NCBI RefSeq assembly: GCF_009495745.1 | Contig: NZ_WIDQ01000006.1 | Span: forward strand, 62,001-126,000 | Length of the DNA stretch: 64,000 nucleotides | Direction: 5' to 3' | DNA from: Niveispirillum sp. SYP-B3756 | GTDB taxonomy: Bacteria > Pseudomonadota > Alphaproteobacteria > Azospirillales > Azospirillaceae | Part shown: piece by piece, positions 1 to 28,441 of the stretch | How positions within the stretch are numbered: position 1 is the stretch's first letter | Layout of the letters: the number at the start of each line of letters is the position of its first letter | The notes under the pieces: generated by a model | Seen by the model: the letters and a program-made list of their open reading frames with translations, nothing else | Told to the model about the DNA's origin: nothing | Database searches by the model: none | Position numbers and translations under genes: made by a program

Positions 1-3000
1 CAGATGGTGCATGACCATTTGCAGGATGTGCCGGTCCGGCCCGATGCGCAGCAAGGTGGCGCGCACCGGCGGCCCGCGTTCCAGGTCGAACGGCGCCTCC
101 GCCCCCGCCGCCAGCAGGCCGGCCACCTGGGTTTCCCCGGCATCGCGCACGTCCAGCATGGTGCCGGTGGCGGCGATGCGCTGCACCGCCCGCCCGTCCT
201 GTTCCACGAACACGGCCGACAGCACATCATGGCGGGCGATGACGGTCTCGATGGCGCGGGCCAGGGCCGCCACGTTCAGCGGGCCGTCCAGGCGGTACTG
301 GCCCGGTACGTTGTAAGCGCCACCCAGCGGCAGCATCTTTTCCAACACCCACAGCCGTTCCTGAGCATACGACAGGGGCAGATTGGTGCGACCCAGGCCG
401 CAGGGGCGGGGCGCATCTGCCGCCGCCACCGCTTTGTCGCCTGCGTCAATGGCGGCGGCCAGGGCGGCCAGGGTGGGATGCTCGAACACCGCACGCACAG
501 GCAAAGCCTGCGGCTGGCCGGCTGCTGCCAGCGCATCGCGGGCGCGGGTCACCATCCGAATGGCCGAGAGGGAATTGCCACCCTGATCGAAGAAGTGGGA
601 CGCGCGGGAATAGGGCCCGCCGGCCAGCACATCGGCCCATATCCGGGCCAGCAGGATTTCGATGGCGGTGGCCGGCGCCTCTGCGCCATCCGTGCCGCCG
701 CCCACAACCTTGTAGCGCGCACCGGCCAGGGCCTGACGGTCGACCTTGCCGTTGGGCGTCACCGGCAGGGCCGGCAGGGCCACAATTTGCGCCGGTACCA
801 GATGGTCCGGCAATTGCCGTGCCAGGGCGGCACGCGGGTCGGCAAGCGTCGCCCCCTCTCGGGCGACGTAATAGGCCACCAGCCGCGCCTGGCCGTCGTC
901 ACGCCGCGCCACCACGGCGCAGTCGGCGATGCCGGGCAGAGCGCCCAAGGCGGCCTCCACCTCGCCCGGTTCCACGCGGAAGCCCCGGATTTTTACCTGA
1001 GCGTCCACGCGGCCCAGCAAATCCACGACCAGACCATCGCCGCCGGCCGGATCGGGAACCCAGCGGGCCAGATCACCGGTGCGGTATAGGCGCTCGCTCC
1101 ACCGCAGGCCGTCGAAGGCGAATTCTTGCGTGACGAAGCGCTCTGCCGTCAGGTCAGGCCGGTTGTGATAACCCAGCGCAAGGCCCTCGCCGCCCGTCAG
1201 CAACTCACCCGCCACCCCCGGTGGCACGGGGTTGCCGTGGGCGTCGACAATGTAGACGGTGGTGCCGGAAATGGCGCGGCCCACGGGGACCACATCGCCC
1301 AACGGCCCCGGACCGAAGGCATGGCAGGTGGTGAATGTGGTGTTTTCGGTGGGGCCGTAGCCGTTGATCAGCGTAGTGTCTGGCAACCGGGCCAGCACAT
1401 CGGCTGCCGCACGGCGGGGCATGAAATCACCGCCCGTCAGCAACTGACGGACGCCACGCAAATCATCCAGGCCGTTTTCAACCAGCAGGGTGAACAGGCC
1501 GGCGGTGACCCACAGCGTGGTCACGCCGCTCTCCCGGATGACGCGGCCCAGGGCCAGCAGGTCATCTTCCAGCGGCGGGGCGATCACCAGGGTGCCGCCA
1601 TTCAGCAGCGCCCCCCAGATCTCCAGGGTGGAGGCGTCGAACGATACCGGCGCCAGCATCAGCATCACCTGATCGGCATCCAGGCGGGCGAAATCGGCAT
1701 CCTTCACCAACCGATTGATGCCCCGGTGCGGCACCACCACGCCCTTGGGCCGGCCGGTGGAGCCGGACGTGTACATGATATAGGCGGGACTGTCGGCAGT
1801 GACGCCGGGGGGCACGGGGACCGGTTCCTCCTCCAGATCCAGGTCCGCCATATCAACGATCAGGCGGCGCGCATCCGTCCACGGCGTATCGGCGTCCGCT
1901 GCGGTCAGCAGCAGGCGGATGCCGGAATCCGCCGCCATCCAGGCCAGCCGTTCGGCCGGGTAACGGCGGTCCAGCGGCACATAGGCCGCGCCGCATTTCA
2001 AGATGGCGAGCGCCCCGGTGATGAAGTCGGGCGACCGGTCCAGCGCGATGCCCACGGTGTCGCCGGCGCGGACGCCAGCGCGGGCCAGATAACCCGCCAG
2101 CAGGTCGGAGCGTCGGTCCAGGGTGCGATAGTCGATGCGCTCAGCCCCATGCACCAGGGCGGTGGCGCCGGGACTGGCCGCCGCCTGGGCGCGGAACAGG
2201 GTGGGGACGCTCTCAAGCGCGGGGCGGGGAACCAGGGCGTCGCGGTTGGTCGCACCCCGCAACCGCGCAAGGTCGGCCGGGGTCAGAAGGGCCAGTCGCC
2301 CCACCGGCCGTTCAGGGGCGGCCAGCGCGTCGGCCAGCAGCAGCTCAAAGCGCTGGGCGATGTCGGCCACGGTGCCGGCATCGAACAGGTCGGTCTGGTA
2401 GTCCCAGCACAGCAGCGGCCCGCCGGCCTCATCCGGCAGCATGGTCAGCATCAGGGGATATTTCCCTGTGTCGGCCGCCAGGGGATAGGGGGTCAGCGCC
2501 GCGTCGCCAAAGGCGAGTTCCGCCATCTCGATGTTCTGCAGGGCGATCATGACCTGGAACAGGGGGGGATGGCTGGCGCCACGATCCGGTTGCAGGGCCG
2601 CGACCAACTGGCTGAAGGGCAGTTCCTGATGCTCGTAGGCCGTCAGCGCCATGTCCCGCGTCCAGGCCAGCAGGTCGCGGAAGGGGGCGGCCCCGTCCAC
2701 GTCCAGGCGCAGCGCCAGGGTATTCACGCAATAGCCCGCGACCCCTTCGAAGTCCGCCCGCAGCCGGTTGGCGATGGGCGTGCCCACGACGACGGTGTCC
2801 TGGCCGCTGAGGCGGTGAAGCAGGGCGGCATAGGCGGCGGTGACCGCCATGAAGGGCGTTACCCCCTCCCGCCGGCAAAAACCGTCCAGCGTGCCGGTGA
2901 ATGTCCGGTCCAGCCGGCGCTCGATACGGCCGCCCCGATGGCTGGCGCGCTTTGGATAGGACCGGTCGGTGGGCAGGTTCAGTAAGGGCGGCGCGCCTTC

Positions 3001-3759
3001 CAGCGTCTGGCGCCAATAGGCCATCAAGGCGTCGCCCCGCTCTGCCAGGCGCTGCCGCTGCCAGCGGGTATAGTCGCTATATTGCGCCGGTGCGGGGGGC
3101 AGTGGTGCGGGCCGGCCGGCCTGGAGGGCGGCGTACAGGGCCGACAGTTCCCGCACCAGCAGCGCGATGGACCAGCGGTCGGTGACGATGTGGTGCTGGG
3201 CGAAAACCAGGATGCCTGCATCGGCGCCGGTGCGCAGCCAGGTCAGGCGCAGCAGGGGGGCAGTGCCCAGATCAAAGGGCGCCCAGGCGACCGCATTGAC
3301 CCGTGCTTCCAGGGCCGTGCCGTCCAGGCCCGTCGCATCCTCCACCGGGATGGTGACGGTGATGTCGGGCACCACCACCTGATGCAGCCCGTCATCCGCC
3401 ATTTCCAGGCGCGTGCGCAGGCTGTCATGGCGTCCGCAAAGCGCGTTCAGGGCCGCTGTGAGGGCGGGCAGATTGAGGGGGCCGGTCAGGCGTACGGCCC
3501 GCGCCTCAATGTATAACTGCGGGCAGTCGGGCTCCAGCCGGTCCAGCGACCACAGCATTTCCTGGTTGGCGGAAGCCGGCAAAACCTGCGGCGCCGACAG
3601 ATGCGCGACGACTTCAGCCTTGGCGGCCACCAATGCGTCGCGCAAGGCCCCTTGAAGCACGCCCTTGGGGGCGGAGAAGCGCAGTTGCCCCCCTTCCACC
3701 CACAGACGGACATCCAGCTCCCCCAGGCGCTGCAGCAGGGATTGCACATCCACCGTCAC
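1..3759 (-). CDS. Non-ribosomal peptide synthetase, TubC-C-A-PCP-C (3' part outside window)
   Basis: This gene extends the chain made by the PKS upstream with one amino acid and then enters a second condensation domain. Read from the right, residues about 1-55 form a TubC-type docking domain (LLQRLGELDVRLWVEGG). A condensation domain follows, with HHIVTDRWS near residue 186; its usual DG is DR. The adenylation domain has YIMYTSGSTGRPKG near residue 660 and a pocket around FDASTLEIWG, TAGLF, LLTGGD and INGYGPTENTTF. That gives a ten-residue code of about DALLLGGTFK, which suggests a small or branched aliphatic residue (inference). A PCP with GGNSLSA lies near residue 1065. A second C domain is cut at its HHL motif by the window edge. 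The GTG start overlaps the TGA of the upstream PKS (GTGA), which supports translational coupling. An ATG 10 bases inside is out of frame. No thioesterase is visible because the gene continues outside the window. Confidence 0.93.
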   Translation of the reverse strand, partial: MTVDVQSLLQRLGELDVRLWVEGGQLRFSAPKGVLQGALRDALVAAKAEVVAHLSAPQVLPASANQEMLWSLDRLEPDCPQLYIEARAVRLTGPLNLPALTAALNALCGRHDSLRTRLEMADDGLHQVVVPDITVTIPVEDATGLDGTALEARVNAVAWAPFDLGTAPLLRLTWLRTGADAGILVFAQHHIVTDRWSIALLVRELSALYAALQAGRPAPLPPAPAQYSDYTRWQRQRLAERGDALMAYWRQTLEGAPPLLNLPTDRSYPKRASHRGGRIERRLDRTFTGTLDGFCRREGVTPFMAVTAAYAALLHRLSGQDTVVVGTPIANRLRADFEGVAGYCVNTLALRLDVDGAAPFRDLLAWTRDMALTAYEHQELPFSQLVAALQPDRGASHPPLFQVMIALQNIEMAELAFGDAALTPYPLAADTGKYPLMLTMLPDEAGGPLLCWDYQTDLFDAGTVADIAQRFELLLADALAAPERPVGRLALLTPADLARLRGATNRDALVPRPALESVPTLFRAQAAASPGATALVHGAERIDYRTLDRRSDLLAGYLARAGVRAGDTVGIALDRSPDFITGALAILKCGAAYVPLDRRYPAERLAWMAADSGIRLLLTAADADTPWTDARRLIVDMADLDLEEEPVPVPPGVTADSPAYIMYTSGSTGRPKGVVVPHRGINRLVKDADFARLDADQVMLMLAPVSFDASTLEIWGALLNGGTLVIAPPLEDDLLALGRVIRESGVTTLWVTAGLFTLLVENGLDDLRGVRQLLTGGDFMPRRAAADVLARLPDTTLINGYGPTENTTFTTCHAFGPGPLGDVVPVGRAISGTTVYIVDAHGNPVPPGVAGELLTGGEGLALGYHNRPDLTAERFVTQEFAFDGLRWSERLYRTGDLARWVPDPAGGDGLVVDLLGRVDAQVKIRGFRVEPGEVEAALGALPGIADCAVVARRDDGQARLVAYYVAREGATLADPRAALARQLPDHLVPAQIVALPALPVTPNGKVDRQALAGARYKVVGGGTDGAEAPATAIEILLARIWADVLAGGPYSRASHFFDQGGNSLSAIRMVTRARDALAAAGQPQALPVRAVFEHPTLAALAAAIDAGDKAVAAADAPRPCGLGRTNLPLSYAQERLWVLEKMLPLGGAYNVPGQYRLDGPLNVAALARAIETVIARHDVLSAVFVEQDGRAVQRIAATGTMLDVRDAGETQVAGLLAAGAEAPFDLERGPPVRATLLRIGPDRHILQMVMHHL

Positions 3760-6700
3760 AGCACTCCCTCGTCCCGGTCATCGTCGGGGGCGGCGGGGAT
3801 ATCGGCTTGGGCGGCGCCCGCGACGACGCGGCGTGCCAGGGCGGTCAGGGTGGGGTCGGCAAAGAAGTCCTTGATGCCCAGGGTGACCCCGTAGACCTCG
3901 CGGATGTGCGACAGCACGCGGGTGGCGCCCAGCGAGTTGCCACCCAGCTCAAAGAAATGCGCATCCGCCGACGGCACCCCGCCGCCCAGGATGCGCTGCC
4001 ACAGCGTCGCCAGCGCCGCGCGCACCGCCGCCTCATCCCGTGGCTGTGTTGCCACCGGTTGGGCGAAGGTCGGTTCGGTTGTCGCGGCCTTGCGCACAGG
4101 GGTGGGCCGGCCGCGTGACACCATCAACTGGGACGTCAGGCCCAGGGGCAGGGCGCGGAAGATGGCGATGCCTTCGGCCGGCGTGATGCTGTCGGCCTCG
4201 AATGGGTTGCCGTGCAACCCATCGGCTTGCGCGCGGGGCGGGGGGGGCGGCTGAATATGGTCGGAAGCCACCAGGGCGAAGCCCTCCACCGCCACCCGCA
4301 CGCGGCCCGTCCGGTCGGCCAGCGCCACCGTCCATTCCATGCATGTGTCCGTCTGGCGGGGCGCCTCCTCCACGATGCTGACGAGATCGGCGCCCAGGGG
4401 GGCATGGACCCGCAGGCGGCGATACCCCACCGGCAGGGCCAGCCCACCGCTGCCGCGCAGGTAATGATGGATGCTGAGGGCGATATCGACCAGGGCCGGG
4501 TGCAGCACGGTCGCGGCCAGATCGGCCTGGAAGGCGACATGCAGCGAGAGATCCGCCACGCTGCGTCCGTTGCCGCTGGTCAGGCGGGTCAGGCAGTTCC
4601 AGCGGTCACCCAGGTCCGGGCCGTCGGGCGCGCGGCCGGGCAGGGGGTGCGCCTGCGTTCCGGGCGTTACCGCCACCGTCTCCGCTGTATCGGCAAGCGG
4701 GCGCAGGGTGGCATGGGCGTGCAGCACGGGTTCCGCGTCCGGCGCCACGCTTTCCACCCGCACGGCCAGGCCGTCGGCCAGCGGCACAAAGCCGATGCGC
4801 AGCTCGACGGCGGTGTCGGTGGCCAGCAGTCGCTGGAAGACCAGATCGCGTATCTCCACCGGTTGGAAAGCGCCACCTTGGTGCAGCACGTGGGCTTGCA
4901 GGATCAGGTCCAGGATGCCGGTGCCGGGCATGGTGGGGCGGCCGGCCACGCGGTGGTCGGCCAGCAGCCAGTCGGTACGCCCGTCCAGCCGGGCATGGAA
5001 GCGCACCTCGCCATCCGGCATGTGCACACGTTCGCGGAAGCGCGGGTGGTCCAGCGGTGTGAGGGTGGCCTGACGGTTCCAGATGTCCTGGGCCATGCCC
5101 ACCGTGCGCCAGGAATTCCAGTTCACCGACAGGATGGGCATGGGCGCATCAGGTGTTTGGGCCAGGGCGTCCAGCACGGCATTGGCGGCGGCGTAATGGC
5201 CTTGGCCGACCGTGGGGCGCACGGCGGCCAGGGAGGAGCAGAAGACCAGGAAGTCGGGCGGATCGTCCCGCAGCAGGTCGATCAGGGCCGCCGCACCCGC
5301 CACCTTGGGCGCGATGACGGCGCGGGCCTCATCCATCGTCAACCTGTCCAGCGTCGTGGCGCCGGGCAAGCCGGCGGCGTGGATGACGCCGTCGATGCGG
5401 CCGAAGCGGGCACGGGCCACCGCCACCGCGCCGGCCATCTGTGCGGCGTCGCCGGTGTCGGCGGCCAGCGCCAGGACCTGCCCGCCCTGGGCGGTCAATG
5501 CCGCCAGACGGCGGGCCTTGGCATCCGTATCGCCCGCCGCCGGAACGGCGCGCGACACCAGGGCCAGACGGGCGCCCAAGGTGCTGGCCAGATGGCTGGC
5601 CAGGGTATAGCCGATGCCGCCCAGCCCGCCGGTGATCAGATACGTGCCACCGGGGCGCAGCCGGTGGGCCAGGGCGGATGGCCCCTCCTCCGTGATCTCC
5701 ACCCCTTCCTGCGTTGCGGCCCAGCGGTGGGGGCCGCGCAACGCCACGCTGGTGCCGTCACCACCGCCCTGACGGATCTCGGCCGCCAGCGCTGCGGCGG
5801 TGCTGCCGGCATCGATGACACGGCAGGAAAGATGCGGATATTCCTGCGCCGCCACGGCGGCCAGTGCCGGCAGCACGGCCAATGCGGGCACTGTCATGTC
5901 GGTCCCGGTGACCTGGAACAGGCCGGGGGCCACGATTGTCAGCCCCCAGGGCTTGCCCGGCCAGACGGCGTCCACCGCCCGGATCCAGCGGTGCAGATCG
6001 CTGAAGGCCGCCAGCGCCGCCTCGGCGGAACCGGCCACCGGTGCGGGTGTGCACAGCACCAGATCGGTTGGCCCCCAGATTTTAAGGCGGTTCAGCAGGG
6101 CATCCAGGTGATCCGCCCGGGTGGCGTCCACGGTGTAGCGTCGTTCCGCTGGGTTGGTGGTGGTGGCGCCGGGCGCGATGCGGATGATGGTATCGCCCAA
6201 TGCTTCCAGTGCATCGGCCACGCCATCACCCAGGGCCGCCCCATCCAGCACGACGATGCGGCAGCGCGCCGGCCCGGCGCTTCCCGTCAGCGGTGGCAGG
6301 CGGCGCCAGGACGGTACCTGGAAGACAGGCCGGCCTTCCTCATCTGGGGCAAGGGCGGGGGACGGGGACGTCTCCCCCGTTTCCCCAGCCTGTTCCTGCC
6401 GGCCGTTCAACCAATACCGCTCCCGCTCGAAGGGGTAGGTAGGCAGGCCCAGACGCGCGGGCGGCGTACCCTCCCATACGGCCCGCCAGTCCGGGATGAC
6501 GCCGGCCAGCCACAGATCCGCCAGCAGTTGGGCGGGGCTGCCGGTGCCGATATCCAGCCGGACATGGCCCGCGTCGACCGGTGCATCCGCCGGCCGGACG
6601 GGGAAGGTCGCCGGTTCCAGGGCCAGCGCCACCCGGTCGGCGCCCGGGCCCGTCAGGCTGGCGGGGGTGATGCCCCAGGCGATGAGGGCGCGGATCAACG

Positions 6701-8323
6701 CCGCCGCCTGGTCTGGCGGGATGCCGGTGGTGAGGACAAGCTGGACGGGCGGATTGCGCACCGTGACGTCACGTCCCCCCTCGGCCCGGCGCAGCTTGCC
6801 GATGATCTCGGCAATGCTGGCGCCCACTACGGCGCGGCGGTGGTTGAAGCCGTGGCGACCGGCCTGCAGCGTGTGGGCGATGGCGTCCAGGGGCAGGCCG
6901 GGGTTGGCTTCCAGATGATCGGCCAGCCGGCGGCTGGCGGCGTCCAGGGCTGCGGGGCTGCGGGCCGACAGGATGATCGCCTGCGGTGCCGTGGCTCCCT
7001 TTGGCATGGGCTGCGGCGGCGCCTCTTCCAGCACCAGATGGACGTTGGTGCCGCCATAGCCCAGCGAGGTCACGCCGGCGCGGCGGGGACCATCCGCCGC
7101 TTCCCACGGCTGGGCCTGGGTATTGATGTAGAAAGGGCTGCCGTCCAGGTCCAGGCGCGGGTTGGGGCTGCGGTAGTTCAGCAGGCCGGGCAGGGTGCGG
7201 TGGCGCAGGCACAGCGCCGCCTTGATCAGGCTGACGACGCCCGAGGCGCGGTCGGCATGGCCGATGTTGGGCTTGACCGAGCCGATGGCGCAATAGCCCT
7301 GCCGGTCCGTGAACACGCGATGGGCCTTGGTCAAGGCTGCCACCTCCACCGGGTCACCCAGCAGGGTGCCGGTGCCGTGGCATTCGACATAGCCGATGCT
7401 GTCGGCGGCCACGCTGGCATCGCGCAGGGCCTGGGCCACGACGCGGGCCTGACCGTCCACACTGGGGGCATTATAGCCCGCCTTGCGGCCACCGTCATTG
7501 TTGGCGGCCGACCCCCGGATGACGGCGACGATGCGGTCACCATCCTCCAGCGCGTCTTCCAGCCGCTTCAGCAGCACGGTTCCCACGCCGTTGCTGAACA
7601 GCGTGCCGTTGGCGCCGGCGTCAAAGGCGCGAACGACACCGTCGGGGGAATACAGGCTGTCGGGCATGTGGATATAGCCCTGGGCCTGGGGGATGCGGAC
7701 AGAGGCGCCGCCGGCCAGCGCCATGTCGCATTCCCCTTCCAGCAGGCTCTGCCGGGCCAGATGCACCGCCAGCAGCGAGGTGGAGCAGAAGGACTGCACT
7801 GTCAACGCTGGCCCGCGCAGGTCCAGCTTGTAGGCGATGCCGGTGCTGAGGAAGTCCGGGTTGGCGAAAAAATCCAGCCCGACATCCAGCGCCGTCAGGT
7901 TGGGCTCCACATTGTTCTGCCAATAGCTGTTCAGGCTCTGGCCGAAGAACAGGCCGGTGCGGCCGGGCGTGCCCTTGGGATCGTAACCGGCATTTTCCAA
8001 CGCCTCCCAGCAGCATTCGAACAGCAGGCGGTTCTGCGGCGCCAGACATTCCGCCTCACGGGCGGTGAACCCGAAGAAGCTGGCATCGAAACGATCGACG
8101 TCGGGCAGGATGCCGCCAACGGGGACGTAATCGGGCCGGGTATAGTCCGCCACCGGCACGCCGGCCGCCCGCAACTGGTCGGGCGTGAAGCGGGTGATGG
8201 AACAGACGTCCTTGGACAGGTTGCGCCAGAACCCCTCGGCCGTGTCGGCACCGGGCACGCGCAGGCCCATGCCGATGATGGCGATGGCGCCGTCCAGATC
8301 GTTGCGGTTGCTCGTCATGTTCA

Positions 8324-8324
<1 letters not shown>
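3756..8324 (-). CDS. Type I polyketide synthase module KS-(AT remnant)-KR-DH-ACP
   Basis: 1522 residues, third protein of the assembly line. The KS spans about residues 12-435, with its active cysteine in QSFCSTSL near 178 (the usual context is TACS), HGTGT near 320 and NIGHADRASG after it. About 200 residues follow in place of an AT. They begin like a KS-AT linker and end with the post-AT signature PTYPFERERYW near 633, but I find no GHSxG or AFHS motif, so the AT seems largely deleted. The KR has GTYLITGGLGGIGYT near 895 and the YAAAN tyrosine near 1045. The DH comes after the KR, with DHRVAGRPTMPG near 1125 and the aspartate in HPALVDIAL near 1276; DH normally precedes KR. The ACP has FFELGGNSLGA near 1465. 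The ATG overlaps the upstream TGA by one base. The module would need malonyl units loaded in trans, plausibly by the discrete AT at 28442-29413. Confidence 0.93.
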
Positions 8325-27216
<18,892 letters not shown>

Positions 27217-27709
27217 CGTGAGATACCTGATTGTGTTGTTTTAGAACAACCACAGGCGTGCCAGAAGGGCGGATGAAAGCGGCCTGTGGCGGTGCGGCCG
27301 TACGCATCTGCCAATGCGGATGAATCCAGTGCGGATGGAGGAAACCCGCCTGAATTTCCGCGTGTTTCCCGACGTCTTGTTGTCCGCTGTTCAGGCATAC
27401 GAATAAATCCCTTCCAGGTTGTCAAGACGACGGTTGATGCCTTGCCGGTACTGGGGGCGTGGCCTGTTGAAGCCAGGACGGCCGCACGGTTTCGATGATC
27501 AGACTTATTGGTGTCATGGTAAGGAAAAACTCGGAATAATGGTACAAATACCAGGGTTGTTCGATTAAAACAACATCTGCTCTTGATGGGCAGTCCAGTC
27601 GACCAGGGGTGTGTCTTGTCGAATTGAGTGGGTGCGAAACCCGCACCAAACTGCTATTATAGGGCGAATTTCTCAGCCGCCCCCACCATGCCGATCATGG
27701 AGTTTCCCG
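27217..27709. promoter_or_regulatory. Divergent intergenic region between the assembly line and DUF697 gene
   Basis: 493 bases without a convincing gene, lying between divergently transcribed genes, so it must carry promoters for both. It is more AT-rich than its surroundings. Inverted repeats built from the same half-site occur twice: GTTGTT-4-AACAAC at 27235-27250, just upstream of the acyl-ligase start, and GTTGTT-7-AACAAC at 27556-27574. A TATTAT hexamer lies at about 27653 before the plus-strand gene, and a GGTGCG/CGCACC inverted repeat lies just before it. No regulator gene lies next to this region, so the controlling factor is unknown. Confidence 0.6.
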
Positions 27710-28324
27710 ATGGTTGAAAAGCCCGTCCCGCATGTTGCGCCCGAGGTCGCCGTCACGCCCGAAGCCCTGGCCGCGATGGTGGACGATGCTGCACCGGCGC
27801 CGGCCGTGGTGATCCCCGGGCCTGATGTCCGCCACGACGTCGCACTGACGCTGTTGGCCAGCAATGAGATCAAGAGCTACGTGGTGGCGGCGGTCGCGCT
27901 CAGCGCCGTGCCGCTGCCCCTGGTCGATGTCGCCGGCATCGCCGCCATCCAGTTGCGCATGATCCAGAAACTGTCCCAGCTATATGGCAAGCCTTTCAGC
28001 AGCAGCCTCGGCAGCTCGCTCCAGGGGGCCTTGCTGGGCACCTTCGGCGGTCTGGGCGGCGGCTTGGCGGTTGGCAGCCTGGTCAAGATCGTTCCGGGAA
28101 TCGGTTGGGCCCTGTCCGCCGCCACCATGCCGATCGCGGCTGGCGCGTCCACCTATGCCATCGGCAGGGTGTTCGTGCGGCACTATGAGGAAGGCGGATC
28201 GCTGTTCAACCTGGACGCCGGCAAGTTCAAGGCCTTCGCGCGTGAGCAGTATGAGAAGGGCAAGCAATTGGCCCGGATCGCCAAGCGTGAGGCCAAGGAA
28301 GCCAAGGATGCTGCGGCGGCCTGA
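27710..28324 (+). CDS. DUF697-like membrane protein (copy 1)
   Basis: 204 residues. The start is ATG 27710 with GGAG at 27699-27702; a longer in-frame start at 27611 has no ribosome site and adds 33 residues with no visible relation to the family. The N-terminus (about 60 residues) is rich in alanine, proline and valine. The body resembles DUF697/YcjF-type proteins: a helix with IKSYVVAAVALSAVPLPLVD, then LRMIQKLSQLYGKPF, a glycine-rich hydrophobic stretch (GTFGGLGGGLAVGS), YAIGRVFVRHYEEGGSL and a lysine-rich C-terminal helix. The hydrophobic stretches suggest membrane association. A second family member at 35185-35673 shares the YA(I/L)GRVF(V/I)R segment. The gene diverges from the assembly line and is followed by a terminator and the discrete acyltransferase. 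Biochemical function unknown. Confidence 0.8.
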   Translation: MVEKPVPHVAPEVAVTPEALAAMVDDAAPAPAVVIPGPDVRHDVALTLLASNEIKSYVVAAVALSAVPLPLVDVAGIAAIQLRMIQKLSQLYGKPFSSSLGSSLQGALLGTFGGLGGGLAVGSLVKIVPGIGWALSAATMPIAAGASTYAIGRVFVRHYEEGGSLFNLDAGKFKAFAREQYEKGKQLARIAKREAKEAKDAAAA

Positions 28325-28351
28325 TCCCGACTTTCCACCCCTTCAGCGTTG

Positions 28352-28384
28352 GGCGCGGCCGGGTTCCCTGGCCGCGCCTTTTGC
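28352..28384 (+). terminator. Rho-independent terminator after DUF697 copy 1
   Basis: Perfect 9-bp stem (GGCGCGGCC / GGCCGCGCC) with a 9-base loop, followed by TTTTGCTG. It lies 27 bases after the DUF697 stop codon, so the downstream AT gene may have its own promoter or depend on read-through. Confidence 0.8.
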
Positions 28385-28441
28385 TGTGAGTATGCGCGAT
28401 CGTTCCTGCGGGAACGCCGTCTGGCTTTTTGAGGTCTTGGC

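Noticed and set aside
4-3516. Long plus-strand open frames opposite the terminal NRPS
   Set aside because: They are antisense shadows of high-GC coding sequence; the minus strand gives clear C, A and PCP motifs, while the plus frames are Gly/His/Gln-rich with no motifs or ribosome sites.
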